From Akkermansia muciniphila (lineage in GTDB: Bacteria; Verrucomicrobiota; Verrucomicrobiia; Verrucomicrobiales; Akkermansiaceae), in contig CAMBTF010000120.1 of the NCBI GenBank assembly GCA_945870545.1, forward strand, positions 1 through 5,939: 5,939 bases of DNA, read 5' to 3'. The translations under genes and the position numbers were made by a program. Positions within the stretch are counted from its first letter, which is position 1. Every line of letters starts with the position of its first letter. Of this stretch, positions 1 to 5,740 are shown in pieces. The notes under the pieces are model-generated. The model saw only the letters and a list, made by a program, of their open reading frames with translations, did no database searches and was not told the origin of the DNA.

Positions 1-510
1 CGCCGCCGCTAGAGCCGCGTGGATCTTGAAATCCACCGCGAGACCTTCCGTCATTTTCCCGGCCAGGAAATCCCTCAGCCCTGCGAGCGGCACATGGTGC
101 ACGGTGATGTCTTCCCCCGATATGCCGCCGCCTTGCGCCTCGCGGGTCAGCCCCGTGGCGAGGAAAAGGTGCGTGAACTCCGGTGTCATCCCTGCCGAGG
201 TAGGGGAACTCAGGATCGGGCGCATTTCCGCGGCGCAGTAACCCGTTTCCTCCATCAGCTCCCTCGCCGCGGTATCGGCCAGAGCTTCCCCCCGGTGCTC
301 CTCCTCATCGCCCACAAGGCCCGCCGGGATCTCGATGACGCGCTTTCCCACCGGGATACGAAACTGCTCAACAAGCACGATCTCACCGCTGTCCGTGATG
401 GCGAGGATCCCAACGCAGGAGTCGGAATTCGGGCGGCGGGCAAAATCCCAGTGACCGATGCGGTAAAGGCCAAGCCATTTCGATTCATAGAGCGTGATCT
501 CCTTGGGCAT
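1..510 (-). CDS. Nudix hydrolase, ADP-ribose pyrophosphatase type (3' end beyond the window)
   Basis: Reading the minus strand from the ATG at 510 gives 170 residues with no stop before the left edge. Seen: a Nudix box at about residues 64-91, with a catalytic core AARELMEETGY that matches REUXEEXGU and a Glu (E75) seven residues before the Arg. It is preceded by the EIPAGLV motif (60-66) typical of ADP-ribose pyrophosphatases. SSPTSAGMTPEF (101-112) and a late acidic GED (132-134) fit the same subfamily. Known for the family: Mg-dependent cleavage of ADP-ribose to AMP and ribose 5-phosphate in the cytoplasm. The loop between PAG and E75 is about five residues longer than usual. The family is normally about 180 residues, so little is missing. 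The next upstream ATG (535) hits a stop after four codons, which fixes the start at 510. There is no clear Shine-Dalgarno sequence. The gene is divergent from the EboD-type gene. The exact substrate could be another nucleoside diphosphate derivative. Confidence 0.9.
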   Translation of the reverse strand, partial: MPKEITLYESKWLGLYRIGHWDFARRPNSDSCVGILAITDSGEIVLVEQFRIPVGKRVIEIPAGLVGDEEEHRGEALADTAARELMEETGYCAAEMRPILSSPTSAGMTPEFTHLFLATGLTREAQGGGISGEDITVHHVPLAGLRDFLAGKMTEGLAVDFKIHAALAAA

Positions 511-641
511 GAGTGAAAGTTAAAGCTCAACCATGGGATTGGAGAGCAGATTTTTCCTAAAAACAAGGGTCGCTAGAGGAAAGAAAGATTGGCGGAAGCA
601 AGTAAACCGGGATAACTACCCGCCCCGCAGCAAAAGCTTCC
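511..641. promoter_or_regulatory. divergent intergenic region, presumed promoters of the Nudix and EboD-type genes
   Basis: This 131-base gap lies between two divergent starts, so it must hold the promoters for both genes. It contains a T-run and A-rich stretch (551-565) and a purine-rich stretch near 574-588. I could not pick out convincing -35/-10 boxes or a Shine-Dalgarno sequence for either gene. The call rests on gene geometry alone. Confidence 0.45.
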
Positions 642-1796
642 ATGGATCGCCACGATTTCGATATCCCCGTCACCTTTAGGCACCGGGTGATCTTTACCCG
701 CGACGCCTTCTCCATGGATAACACCGCTCTCGCGGATATCCTTGCCGAGGGCGGTGGCAGACGGGCACTGGTGTTTCTGGAAAGCGCGGTCGCGGCCTCA
801 TGGAAAGGACTCACCGATGAGATCCACGCCTACTTCGGGAAACTCGATCTCGATTTCCGCGGCTTACGCCTCTTCGCGGGCGGCGAGGCTTGCAAGGCGG
901 ATGAAGATCTCGTCCGCGAGGTCTGGCGAGAGATCGACCTCGGCCACATCGACCGGCATTCCTATGTGCTCGTGATCGGCGGCGGTGCGTTCCTGGATGC
1001 GGTCGGCTTCGCGGCATCCACCGCCCACCGCGGCGTGCGGCTCGTGCGTTTCCCCACCACCACACTTTCCCAGGACGACAGCGGCGTGGGCGTGAAAAGC
1101 GCGATCAATGCCTTCGGCAAGAAGAACTGGATCGGCTCCTTTTCCGTGCCCTTCGCAGTCATCAACGACTTCCGTTTCCTCGAAACCCAGGACGGCGAAA
1201 CCAGCCGGGCCGGGCTGATCGAGGCGGTGAAAGTCGCGCTCGTGAAGGACGGCGGTTTCTTCGCATGGATCGAGAAAAACGCCGCGGCACTGGCAAAGGG
1301 CGAGCGCGAACCCTTCGAGGAATGCGTGAAGCGCTCCGCCCTCCTCCACGCCCGCCACATCGCGCTGGGTGGCGATGCCTTCGAGACCGGCTCCAGCCGC
1401 CCGCTCGACTTCGGCCACTGGGCCGCGCACAAGCTGGAGGCGCTGACCAACTACCAACTCTCGCATGCCGAGGCGGTCTCCGTCGGCCTCGCGCTGGACA
1501 CGATTTACTCACGCCACATCGGCCTGTTAGACGAAGCGAAGGCCGCGCGTGTCCTCGCCGTTCTCGCGGCGCTCGGCCTCAAGACCTACCACCCGGCGCT
1601 CGACTGGACCGACAAAAAAGGCCAGCGCCGCGTCCTCGCCGGCCTTGACGAATTCCGCGAGCACCTCGGCGGCGATCTCACCGTTCTCCTCCTCGCCGAC
1701 ATCGGCAAAGGAACCGATATCCACGAGTTCGACATGGAGTCCCTGGAGAAAAGCATCGCCGAACTCCACGCGGAGTGGGATCGCGAAAATTCCTGA
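642..1796 (+). CDS. eboD: EboD-type sugar phosphate cyclase (3-dehydroquinate synthase family)
   Basis: 384 residues with dehydroquinate-synthase architecture. Seen: the NAD-binding GGGAFLDAVGFAAS segment (113-126), the PTTTLSQDDSGVGVK motif (138-152), and AINAFGKKN (154-162). The three expected metal ligands are present: E194 in IEAVKV, H259 in DFGHWAAH and H275 in LSHAEAVSVG. The string SSRPLDFGHWAAHKLE (251-266) and the ending LNEFREHLGG-like LDEFREHLGGDLT (335-347) are what I recall of EboD proteins and differ from housekeeping AroB. Known: sugar phosphate cyclases use NAD and a divalent metal to cyclise a sugar phosphate; EboD belongs to the ebo cluster linked to export of scytonemin precursors in cyanobacteria and to related metabolites elsewhere. 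Its own substrate is not established. Start: the ATG at 642; an in-frame stop lies at 603 with no ATG between. No Shine-Dalgarno sequence is seen. It is monocistronic here, divergent from the Nudix gene and convergent with the TPR gene. A role as the organism's shikimate-pathway AroB is possible but less likely. Confidence 0.87.
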   Translation: MDRHDFDIPVTFRHRVIFTRDAFSMDNTALADILAEGGGRRALVFLESAVAASWKGLTDEIHAYFGKLDLDFRGLRLFAGGEACKADEDLVREVWREIDLGHIDRHSYVLVIGGGAFLDAVGFAASTAHRGVRLVRFPTTTLSQDDSGVGVKSAINAFGKKNWIGSFSVPFAVINDFRFLETQDGETSRAGLIEAVKVALVKDGGFFAWIEKNAAALAKGEREPFEECVKRSALLHARHIALGGDAFETGSSRPLDFGHWAAHKLEALTNYQLSHAEAVSVGLALDTIYSRHIGLLDEAKAARVLAVLAALGLKTYHPALDWTDKKGQRRVLAGLDEFREHLGGDLTVLLLADIGKGTDIHEFDMESLEKSIAELHAEWDRENS

Positions 1797-2543
1797 TCAG
1801 AGCGAGTTGAGAGTCTTCCGGCCGCGTTCCTTGGCATCGCTGTCATCGGCCTCACGGTTCGGCATGTTGAGGCCTTTCTTTATTGCGGTCTTCGCCTCGG
1901 CGTCGCGACCCATCATGGCGAGGGTGCGGCCGTATTCGATCTGGTGAATCAGGCGGCGGTTGTTGATTTTCCGCGCCGCCTCGAAGTGCCCGAGGGCCTC
2001 CTGATAAGTGCCTTTGGGAACTCCACCGTAGATCATTTTCGCAAGCGCGCGGGCCGCTCCGCCGATGCCGGCCATTTCCTGATGCCAGCGGCCGAGCATG
2101 TGGTGGGCGTAGTCGGATTTCGGGTTCAGGCGCAACGCGGTTTCCGCCGCGGTTTTCATCTCTCGCGAGGCCTCGATTTTCTGCCTGTTGCCCATGAATT
2201 CCGTGTTCTTCCCGAGGGAAAGCGCGAGGGCGAGATGGGAGTCGGATGATTTCGGATTGATCGCGACGGCCTTGCGCGAGTATCCCAGCGATTTCACGGA
2301 GGCATCTTTTTTCGCCGCCCCGCCCAGCGAGGGCATCAGGTCGCCGTACTGCTTCGCGATCTTGACGAGGATCGCTGCGTCGTTGGGGGATTTTTTCTCC
2401 GCCTCCAAGTAGGCGGTGAGCGCTTCCTTGGATTTGCCGGAGGCCTCAAAGGCATCGCCCTTCTTGATCCACTCGGAGGCGGATTGGGGATAGGCGGTGC
2501 TGCATGTGAAAAGGCCGATGAGAAGGATTCTTGTTAAGGTCAT
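1797..2543 (-). CDS. exported TPR protein, RMDN/FAM82-like (regulator of microtubule dynamics family)
   Basis: 248 residues from the ATG at 2543. Seen: a signal peptide (1-17; positively charged MTLTR, hydrophobic ILLIGLF, then CSTA before YPQS). Helical TPR-like units follow at about 22-55 (GDAFEASGKSKEALTAYLEA), 84-110 (YSRKAVAINPKSSDSHLAL), 126-158 and 179-226 (YQEALGHFEAARKIN, GRDAEAKTAIKKGL). The motif YAHHMLGRWHQEMAGI (145-160) and the final MPNREADDSDAKERGR are the hallmarks I associate with the RMDN family, whose animal members (RMDN1-3) are mitochondrial or microtubule-associated; bacterial members have no known job. The likely location is the periplasm. The Cys at 14 sits in LFTC, a poor lipobox because of Thr before the Cys, so lipidation is unlikely. 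A GTG at 2558 would add five residues (253 in all) before the signal peptide; I prefer the ATG because it puts the charged N-region first. The stop abuts the stop of the EboD-type gene. Confidence 0.82.
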   Translation of the reverse strand: MTLTRILLIGLFTCSTAYPQSASEWIKKGDAFEASGKSKEALTAYLEAEKKSPNDAAILVKIAKQYGDLMPSLGGAAKKDASVKSLGYSRKAVAINPKSSDSHLALALSLGKNTEFMGNRQKIEASREMKTAAETALRLNPKSDYAHHMLGRWHQEMAGIGGAARALAKMIYGGVPKGTYQEALGHFEAARKINNRRLIHQIEYGRTLAMMGRDAEAKTAIKKGLNMPNREADDSDAKERGRKTLNSL

Positions 2544-2687
2544 CCTCAAACCTAGCACATCCCGGCGTCCGCGCCAATTCGGGCGCGTTAAGTGGAACGG
2601 CAGATCGACTAATCTTCCGTAAAACCTAAAATAAGGGATGGCACTCAGCGCAGGAGACGGTGCTTTTCAGTGTCGCGGGCACTTCCA
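2544..2687. other. intergenic leader of the TPR gene with one GC-rich hairpin
   Basis: No gene is recognised here. A hairpin with a six-base-pair stem, CGCGCC (2570-2575) and GGCGCG (2582-2587) around a six-base loop, lies 27 bases upstream of the TPR gene's ATG and could fold in its 5' leader. No convincing promoter boxes were found. Together with 2688-3176 this makes a gene-free stretch of about 630 bases. Confidence 0.4.
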
Positions 2688-2743
2688 AAAACGGAGGAAA
2701 CGGAGTTATGAACCTAAATACCGCAGTTGGGTATCAATTTTTC

Positions 2744-2779
2744 ACCGCAGAGTCGCAGAGGTCGCAAAGGAACGCAGAG
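2744..2779 (+). repeat. CGCAGAG heptamer cluster (left inner arm)
   Basis: Four heptamers CGCAGAG, CGCAGAG, CGCAAAG and CGCAGAG are separated by spacers of one, two and three bases (2746-2779). This is the left inner arm of the palindrome. The right arm (about 2897-2930) carries the complementary CTCTGCG-type units. The interrupted heptamer layout is typical of this repeat class. Confidence 0.75.
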
Positions 2780-2829
2780 CCTTGCATGCGGGAAGATAGG
2801 AAATTTGGGAAAACGATGGAACTGCTTGG

Positions 2830-2846
2830 TTCACCCAATGGGTGAA
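2830..2846. repeat. perfect hairpin at the centre of the palindromic element
   Basis: TTCACCC (2830-2836), AAT loop (2837-2839), GGGTGAA (2840-2846): a seven-base-pair perfect stem. Its centre (2838) coincides with the dyad axis of the inner and middle arms, although the roughly 50 bases on either side of it are not palindromic. It could nucleate folding of the whole element in RNA or single-stranded DNA. Confidence 0.7.
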
Positions 2847-2990
2847 ATGGAATTGCTGTGAAAAATGCCCTGCAATATCCCAAAATACAAACTCTTCTCA
2901 GCGTTTCCTCTGCGACCTCTGCGCCTTTGCGGTGAAAATCTTCGTTTGAACTGCCGATTTTAGGATGCAAACAGGTATTTGCAACTCTCT

Positions 2991-3025
2991 CTCCGTTTCC
3001 TCCGTTTTCCTCCACGTCCTCCGTT
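2991..3025 (+). repeat. pyrimidine-rich CCTCCGTT repeat tract (right outer arm and extension)
   Basis: Successive CTCCGTTT, CCTCCGTTTT, CCTCCACG and TCCTCCGTT units, strongly strand-asymmetric (pyrimidines on the plus strand). The first 18 bases pair with 2688-2705. The rest (3009-3025) extends beyond the left partner, so the arms are unequal in length. Confidence 0.65.
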
Positions 3026-3176
3026 ACAACCAAAGTGGATTTTTAAGGGCGAGGGATTCGACATCATCTGTATCCAAGCAGCACTTACCGGGCAGGACGC
3101 TGGCTTTTCAGCGATTCTAGCGGGCGGTGCTGCCGTGGATGAGCCATGGGGTGGGGATTTGGCTCGCAGGGGCTGA
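3026..3176. other. short intergenic stretch, nothing recognised
   Basis: About 150 bases between the palindrome and the ATPase stop codon. It has only a weak five-base-pair hairpin (3098-3113, CGCTG/CAGCG) with no following T-run on either strand, so I do not call a terminator. Short frames here lack recognisable motifs. Confidence 0.4.
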
Positions 3177-4328
3177 CTATGGGAACCGGAAATCCGGGAT
3201 TTTCGCATAGCCGAGTGCTTCCATTCCGTCACGGAGGGGAAACGAAAGCTCGCCGGGATAGACGAGATAAGCCTTTTCCAGAGCCAGATCTGCCTTGGCG
3301 ATGGTCATGGAGTGGGTGACGCGGGGTTTTTCCGTTGCCTTGAACTCGAAGCCGTAGCGCTTTCCGCCGCGTTCGACGACGAGATCCATCTCCGCCCCGC
3401 CATGGGTTCCCCAGAAGAAAACCTCATCCGGTTCCAAGGTCAGCACCGCGCACAACTGCTCCAGCGCGAAACCTTCCCATGAGGCTCCATAACGGGGGTT
3501 GGATTGCAGATCCGCGAGGGATCCGATCTGCAAAAGGCTGTGCAGCAGGCCGGAATCCCGCAGATAAACTTTCGGGGCTTTGACAATGCGTTTTTTGAGA
3601 TTCGTGGCGAGCGGGGGCAACTGGCGCATCACGTAGGATTCCGTCAGGATGTCCAGATAGGAACGCGCCGTGGTGTGCGAGATGTCTAGGGATTTGGCGA
3701 TGGCGGAGCTGTTCCAGGTTTGCCCGTGGTAGTGGGCTGCCATGATCCAGAAGCGCCGTAGCCGCTCCGGCGGGACATCGATCCCGAAGCTCGGGAGATC
3801 CTGGCGCAGGAAGGTTTGGACGAACGACCTCCGCCAGCGGTTGCTGATTTCCTCGGAAGGCGCGAGGTAGGATTCCGGGAATCCGCCGCGCAGCCACAGC
3901 CGGTCGCGGTCGGATACGCCCACTTCGCCACAGTGAAGGCCGCCCATGTGGATGAAATGCACGCGTCCGGCCAGGGATTCGGAAGCCCCTTTCATCAACT
4001 GCGGCGAGGCGCTGCCAAGGATGAGAAACTTAGCCGGATGATCTTTCCGATCCGCGAGCACACGCAGGATCGGAAAAAGATTTGGCTGGCGCTGGAATTC
4101 GTCGATGACGATCAAGCCCGACAAGCCGCCAAGCACATTGCGCGGGTTTTCCAGCCGCGCCTGGTCCAGCGGATCCTCCAGATCGAAATAGTTTTCGCGC
4201 GGCACATCGAATGTCCGCGCCAGCGTGGTTTTCCCGCATTGCCTCGGCCCGAGGAGCGCGGTGACACGAAAATGATCCAGCGAATCGCTGAGGCGCAGGT
4301 TCAGGGAATGGCGGGTGATTTCTTCCAT
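3177..4328 (-). CDS. AAA+ family ATPase with C-terminal DUF4143-type domain
   Basis: 383 residues from the ATG at 4328. Seen: Walker A GPRQCGKT (27-34), Walker B IVIDE followed by FQRQP (73-82), and the GSASP sensor-like motif (105-109). LWLRGGFPESYL (144-155) is characteristic of this ATPase group. A helix-turn-helix-like segment AIAKSLDISHTTARSYLDIL spans 209-228. The C-terminal part has VYLRDSGLLHSLL (254-266), WEGFALEQL (284-292) and EMDLVVE...FEFKA (313-331). That last spacing recalls a PD-(D/E)xK nuclease fold with D315, E328 and K330. Known: these AAA/DUF4143 proteins are common, often strain-variable, and of unknown function; some are proposed to act in DNA- or toxin-related processes. 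An in-frame TTG at 4358 would add ten residues, but the ATG better fits the usual N-terminus. There is no Shine-Dalgarno sequence. The gene stands alone between two repeat-bearing intergenic regions, which fits an accessory gene. All key motifs are intact. Confidence 0.9.
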   Translation of the reverse strand: MEEITRHSLNLRLSDSLDHFRVTALLGPRQCGKTTLARTFDVPRENYFDLEDPLDQARLENPRNVLGGLSGLIVIDEFQRQPNLFPILRVLADRKDHPAKFLILGSASPQLMKGASESLAGRVHFIHMGGLHCGEVGVSDRDRLWLRGGFPESYLAPSEEISNRWRRSFVQTFLRQDLPSFGIDVPPERLRRFWIMAAHYHGQTWNSSAIAKSLDISHTTARSYLDILTESYVMRQLPPLATNLKKRIVKAPKVYLRDSGLLHSLLQIGSLADLQSNPRYGASWEGFALEQLCAVLTLEPDEVFFWGTHGGAEMDLVVERGGKRYGFEFKATEKPRVTHSMTIAKADLALEKAYLVYPGELSFPLRDGMEALGYAKIPDFRFP

Positions 4329-4331
4329 TTT

Positions 4332-4362
4332 ATTGAAAATTGCCAATTTTGATTGCAAATTT
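4332..4362. promoter_or_regulatory. AT-rich direct repeats just upstream of the ATPase start
   Basis: ATTGAAAATT (4332-4341), ATTGCCAATTT (4339-4349) and ATTGCAAATTT (4352-4362) are near-identical units. The last two differ at one base and start 13 bases apart. They occupy roughly 4 to 34 bases upstream of the ATPase ATG, so they would overlap its leader or promoter. They could be operator sites or a degenerate member of the AT-rich repeats found elsewhere in the window. No defined promoter boxes are claimed. Confidence 0.4.
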
Positions 4363-4572
4363 CAAGAAAAAGTTTTCGATTCGTCGGATAGATTTTTACG
4401 AGCCTAAACAGCATTCGAGCTTCTTTAGGGCCTGGCGATCCATTTAGGAGATATCTCGGTGTGGCCAGACCTCGCTAAACCTTGAGAGGAAATTGGGGAT
4501 TTGTGATTGAGAGATTAGGTTCTCATTTTAACTGCGCTTTGTCGCCAAGCCGGTCTGTTTTGAGGTTTAAAA
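4363..4572. other. AT-richer intergenic stretch without a recognised gene
   Basis: The gap from the ATPase start to the methyltransferase stop (4329-4573, 245 bases) is AT-richer than the genes around it. It must contain the ATPase promoter and the 3' end of the methyltransferase transcript. Visible structure is limited to a perfect ten-base palindrome GAGATATCTC (4448-4457) and two TTGAGAG copies (4482-4488 and 4507-4513). I see no T-tailed terminator hairpin and no coding frame. Confidence 0.4.
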
Positions 4573-4589
4573 TTTAGAGTTTAGAGTTT
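4573..4589 (+). repeat. TTTAGAG heptamer repeat overlapping the methyltransferase stop
   Basis: Two exact tandem TTTAGAG units plus TTT. On the minus strand the repeat reads CTCTAAACTCTAAA and encodes the last residues (S-K-L) and the TAA stop of the methyltransferase gene. It resembles the heptamers at 5621-5644 and 5759-5779. Confidence 0.65.
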
Positions 4590-5614
4590 CGGAAAAGGTA
4601 ATGCGAGACGATCCATTCATGGCCCTTGCGGTATCCCCAAAGCTCGGCGCAGGCCATGTAGAAGACGCGCCAGTAGGACCACCATTTCACGGCCTGATCC
4701 GCGCCGTAGGTTTCGGCGATGAGGGGGAAGAGTTCTTCCTCGTGGTCGTCCATGTTGCGGAGCCAGGCCTCGGAGGTTTTCTGGTAATGCCGCCCGCTGA
4801 CCTGCCAGTGGTTCTCGATCCGGAGATGATCCTGGAAATAAAGCAGCAGGTCGTCGGAGGGCATCTGGCCGCCGGTGAAAAAGTATCTCGCCATCCAGTC
4901 GTCCTCGTTTTCTGCGATGTAATGGTAGGCGTTCTCGCGGTGGGTGAAGATGTGGACGAAGAGTTTGCCGTCGGGCTTGAGCCATTTCGAGATCCGCTCT
5001 AACAGGATTTGATAGTTCTTCATGTGCTCGAACATCTCGACGGAGACGCAGCGGTCGAAGACGGATTCGCCAACGCCCTCGAAGGTGATCATGTTCGCGG
5101 TGATGACCGTGACGTTATGGAGGCCGCGCTTTTCCGCCTCCGCCATGATGTGCTCGCGCTGGGTGCGGGAGTTGGAAACGGCAGTGATTTTCGCTTCGGG
5201 ATAATGCCGCGCCATCCAGAGGGTGAGCGAGCCCCAGCCGCAGCCGAGTTCGAGGATGTTCTGGCCGTTGGCGAGTTGCGCGCGGCGGCTGGTGATCTCC
5301 AACATCCGCGCCTCGGACTCGGCGATGTCGGTGACGCCCTCCTCCCAGTATCCGGAGGAGTATTTCATGTGCGGGCCGAGGCAACGCTTGAAAAACGCGG
5401 TCGGCAGCTCGTAATGCTGCTCGTTCGCCTCGTCCGTAGCGATCGCGACGGGCATGGTTTTCAGCTCGGCGATGTGCGCCATGAGCTTCGCTTGGCGGTC
5501 TTCGGGATCGAGTTTCTCGAAGGGTGCGATGGTGTTGGCGAGGCGATGCCGGATGCCGAGGCGGATCGCGGAGTCGGGGAGCTTGCCGGAGGCGATGAGG
5601 TCGTTGGTGTTCAT
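4574..5614 (-). CDS. SAM-dependent methyltransferase, cyclopropane-fatty-acid-synthase family, coclaurine N-methyltransferase-like
   Basis: 346 residues from the ATG at 5614. Seen: MKYSSGYW (83-90), a start-of-domain signature of the Cfa family; SAM-binding LELGCGWGS (121-129); [11 protein letters not shown] (146-156); and [12 protein letters not shown] (190-201). The last keeps the E/E/H spacing (E193, E196, H197) of the active site described for plant coclaurine N-methyltransferase. Then come [16 protein letters not shown] (238-253), [13 protein letters not shown] (258-270) and a tail [18 protein letters not shown] (311-328) close to the plant enzymes. The length (about 350) also matches that group rather than E. 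coli Cfa (about 380). Known: the superfamily methylates unsaturated lipid acyl chains or amines; bacterial members of this branch are mostly uncharacterised. The adjacent DUF1295 gene, same strand and 115 bases upstream, favours a lipid substrate. A TTG at 5623 would add three residues encoded by the repeat; the ATG is preferred. No Shine-Dalgarno sequence is seen. The last codons come from a heptamer repeat. Confidence 0.88.
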   Translation of the reverse strand: MNTNDLIASGKLPDSAIRLGIRHRLANTIAPFEKLDPEDRQAKLMAHIAELKTMPVAIATDEANEQHYELPTAFFKRCLGPHMKYSSGYWEEGVTDIAESEARMLEITSRRAQLANGQNILELGCGWGSLTLWMARHYPEAKITAVSNSRTQREHIMAEAEKRGLHNVTVITANMITFEGVGESVFDRCVSVEMFEHMKNYQILLERISKWLKPDGKLFVHIFTHRENAYHYIAENEDDWMARYFFTGGQMPSDDLLLYFQDHLRIENHWQVSGRHYQKTSEAWLRNMDDHEEELFPLIAETYGADQAVKWWSYWRVFYMACAELWGYRKGHEWIVSHYLFRNSKL

Positions 5615-5644
5615 AAAATTCAAATCTCAAATTTCAAATCTCAA
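5615..5644 (-). repeat. AT-rich heptamer repeat directly upstream of the methyltransferase ATG
   Basis: On the plus strand CAAATCT, CAAATTT, CAAATCT and CAA run in tandem at 5621-5644, preceded by AAAATT. Read on the minus strand this gives TTTGAGA/TTTGAAA units ending at the ATG. It replaces the place where a ribosome binding site would be and leaves the leader A/T-rich and probably unstructured. Confidence 0.65.
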
Positions 5645-5695
5645 GGAAGAGCGGTGGGGCGGGGCGGCTTATTCATCGGGTTGGAAAATGGAAGA

Positions 5696-5740
5696 GATTT
5701 AACCGCAGATGGAAGAGAGGAAATAGAGGTCACAGAGAAG
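5696..5740 (+). repeat. degenerate CCGCAGA-type repeat between DUF1295 and methyltransferase genes
   Basis: ATTTAACCGCAGATGG followed by AGAGAGG and CACAGAGAAG looks like a worn copy of the CCGCAGA(G/T) intergenic repeat class also seen at 2744-2779. It overlaps the last three codons and stop of the DUF1295 gene. The similarity is partial, so this is a weak call. Confidence 0.4.

Larger units (their letters stand above)
2688..3008. repeat. large imperfect palindrome (MITE-like inverted-repeat element) with CGCAGAG arms
   Basis: Seen: three nested pairs of inverted arms. The outer pair AAAACGGAGGAAACGGAG (2688-2705) is a perfect 18-base complement of 2991-3008. The middle pair is CCTAAA...CGCAGTT (2713-2728) against 2949-2964. 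The inner pair is CACCGCAGAG-type sequence (2738-2779) against about 2897-2940, with about four mismatches and a one-base indel. The middle and inner arms keep exactly the same dyad register, with paired coordinates summing to 5677. The perfect hairpin at 2830-2846 continues it at 5676, as expected after the indel. The outer pair is offset by about 19 bases, which the longer spacer on the right accounts for. Known: CGCAGAG/ACGGAGG inverted repeats are widespread intergenic elements in environmental bacteria; their function is unknown. No transposase or target-site duplication is visible. Frames crossing it give repetitive, low-quality proteins, so I treat it as non-coding. Confidence 0.8.

Noticed and set aside
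19..516. 165-codon plus-strand open frame opposite the Nudix gene
   Set aside because: The Nudix box and family motifs lie on the opposite strand; this frame is basic, Arg/His-rich and shows no domain.
589..618. Possible promoter TTGGCG ... TAACTA for the EboD-type gene
   Set aside because: The -10 match is poor (only the first two bases agree with the consensus) and the spacing was chosen after the fact.
864..1466. 200-codon minus-strand open frame inside the EboD-type gene
   Set aside because: The plus-strand frame holds the full cyclase motif set. This one is an antisense shadow favoured by high GC at third positions.
2744..2940. CRISPR-like appearance of repeated CGCAGAG units
   Set aside because: The units are only seven bases, the spacers are one to three bases, and the two clusters are inverted copies, so this is an inverted-repeat element and not a CRISPR array.
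2734..3033. 99-codon minus-strand open frame across the palindromic element
   Set aside because: It is read through the CGCAGAG and CCTCCGTT repeat arms at both ends. Its protein segments (HRKGAEVAEE, AFLCDLCD) are what these repeats give when translated, and it shows no family motif.
3098..3113. Possible terminator hairpin CGCTG/CAGCG after the ATPase gene
   Set aside because: The stem is only five base pairs and no T-run follows on either strand.
2960..3232. Open frames in the gap before the ATPase (minus 2960-3232 and plus 2979-3176)
   Set aside because: Both start in the repeat arm and have no recognisable motif or ribosome binding site, and the minus-strand one overlaps the ATPase 3' end in another frame.
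3816..4352. 178-codon plus-strand open frame opposite the ATPase N-terminal half
   Set aside because: The Walker A and B motifs are on the minus strand; this frame shows no recognisable domain.
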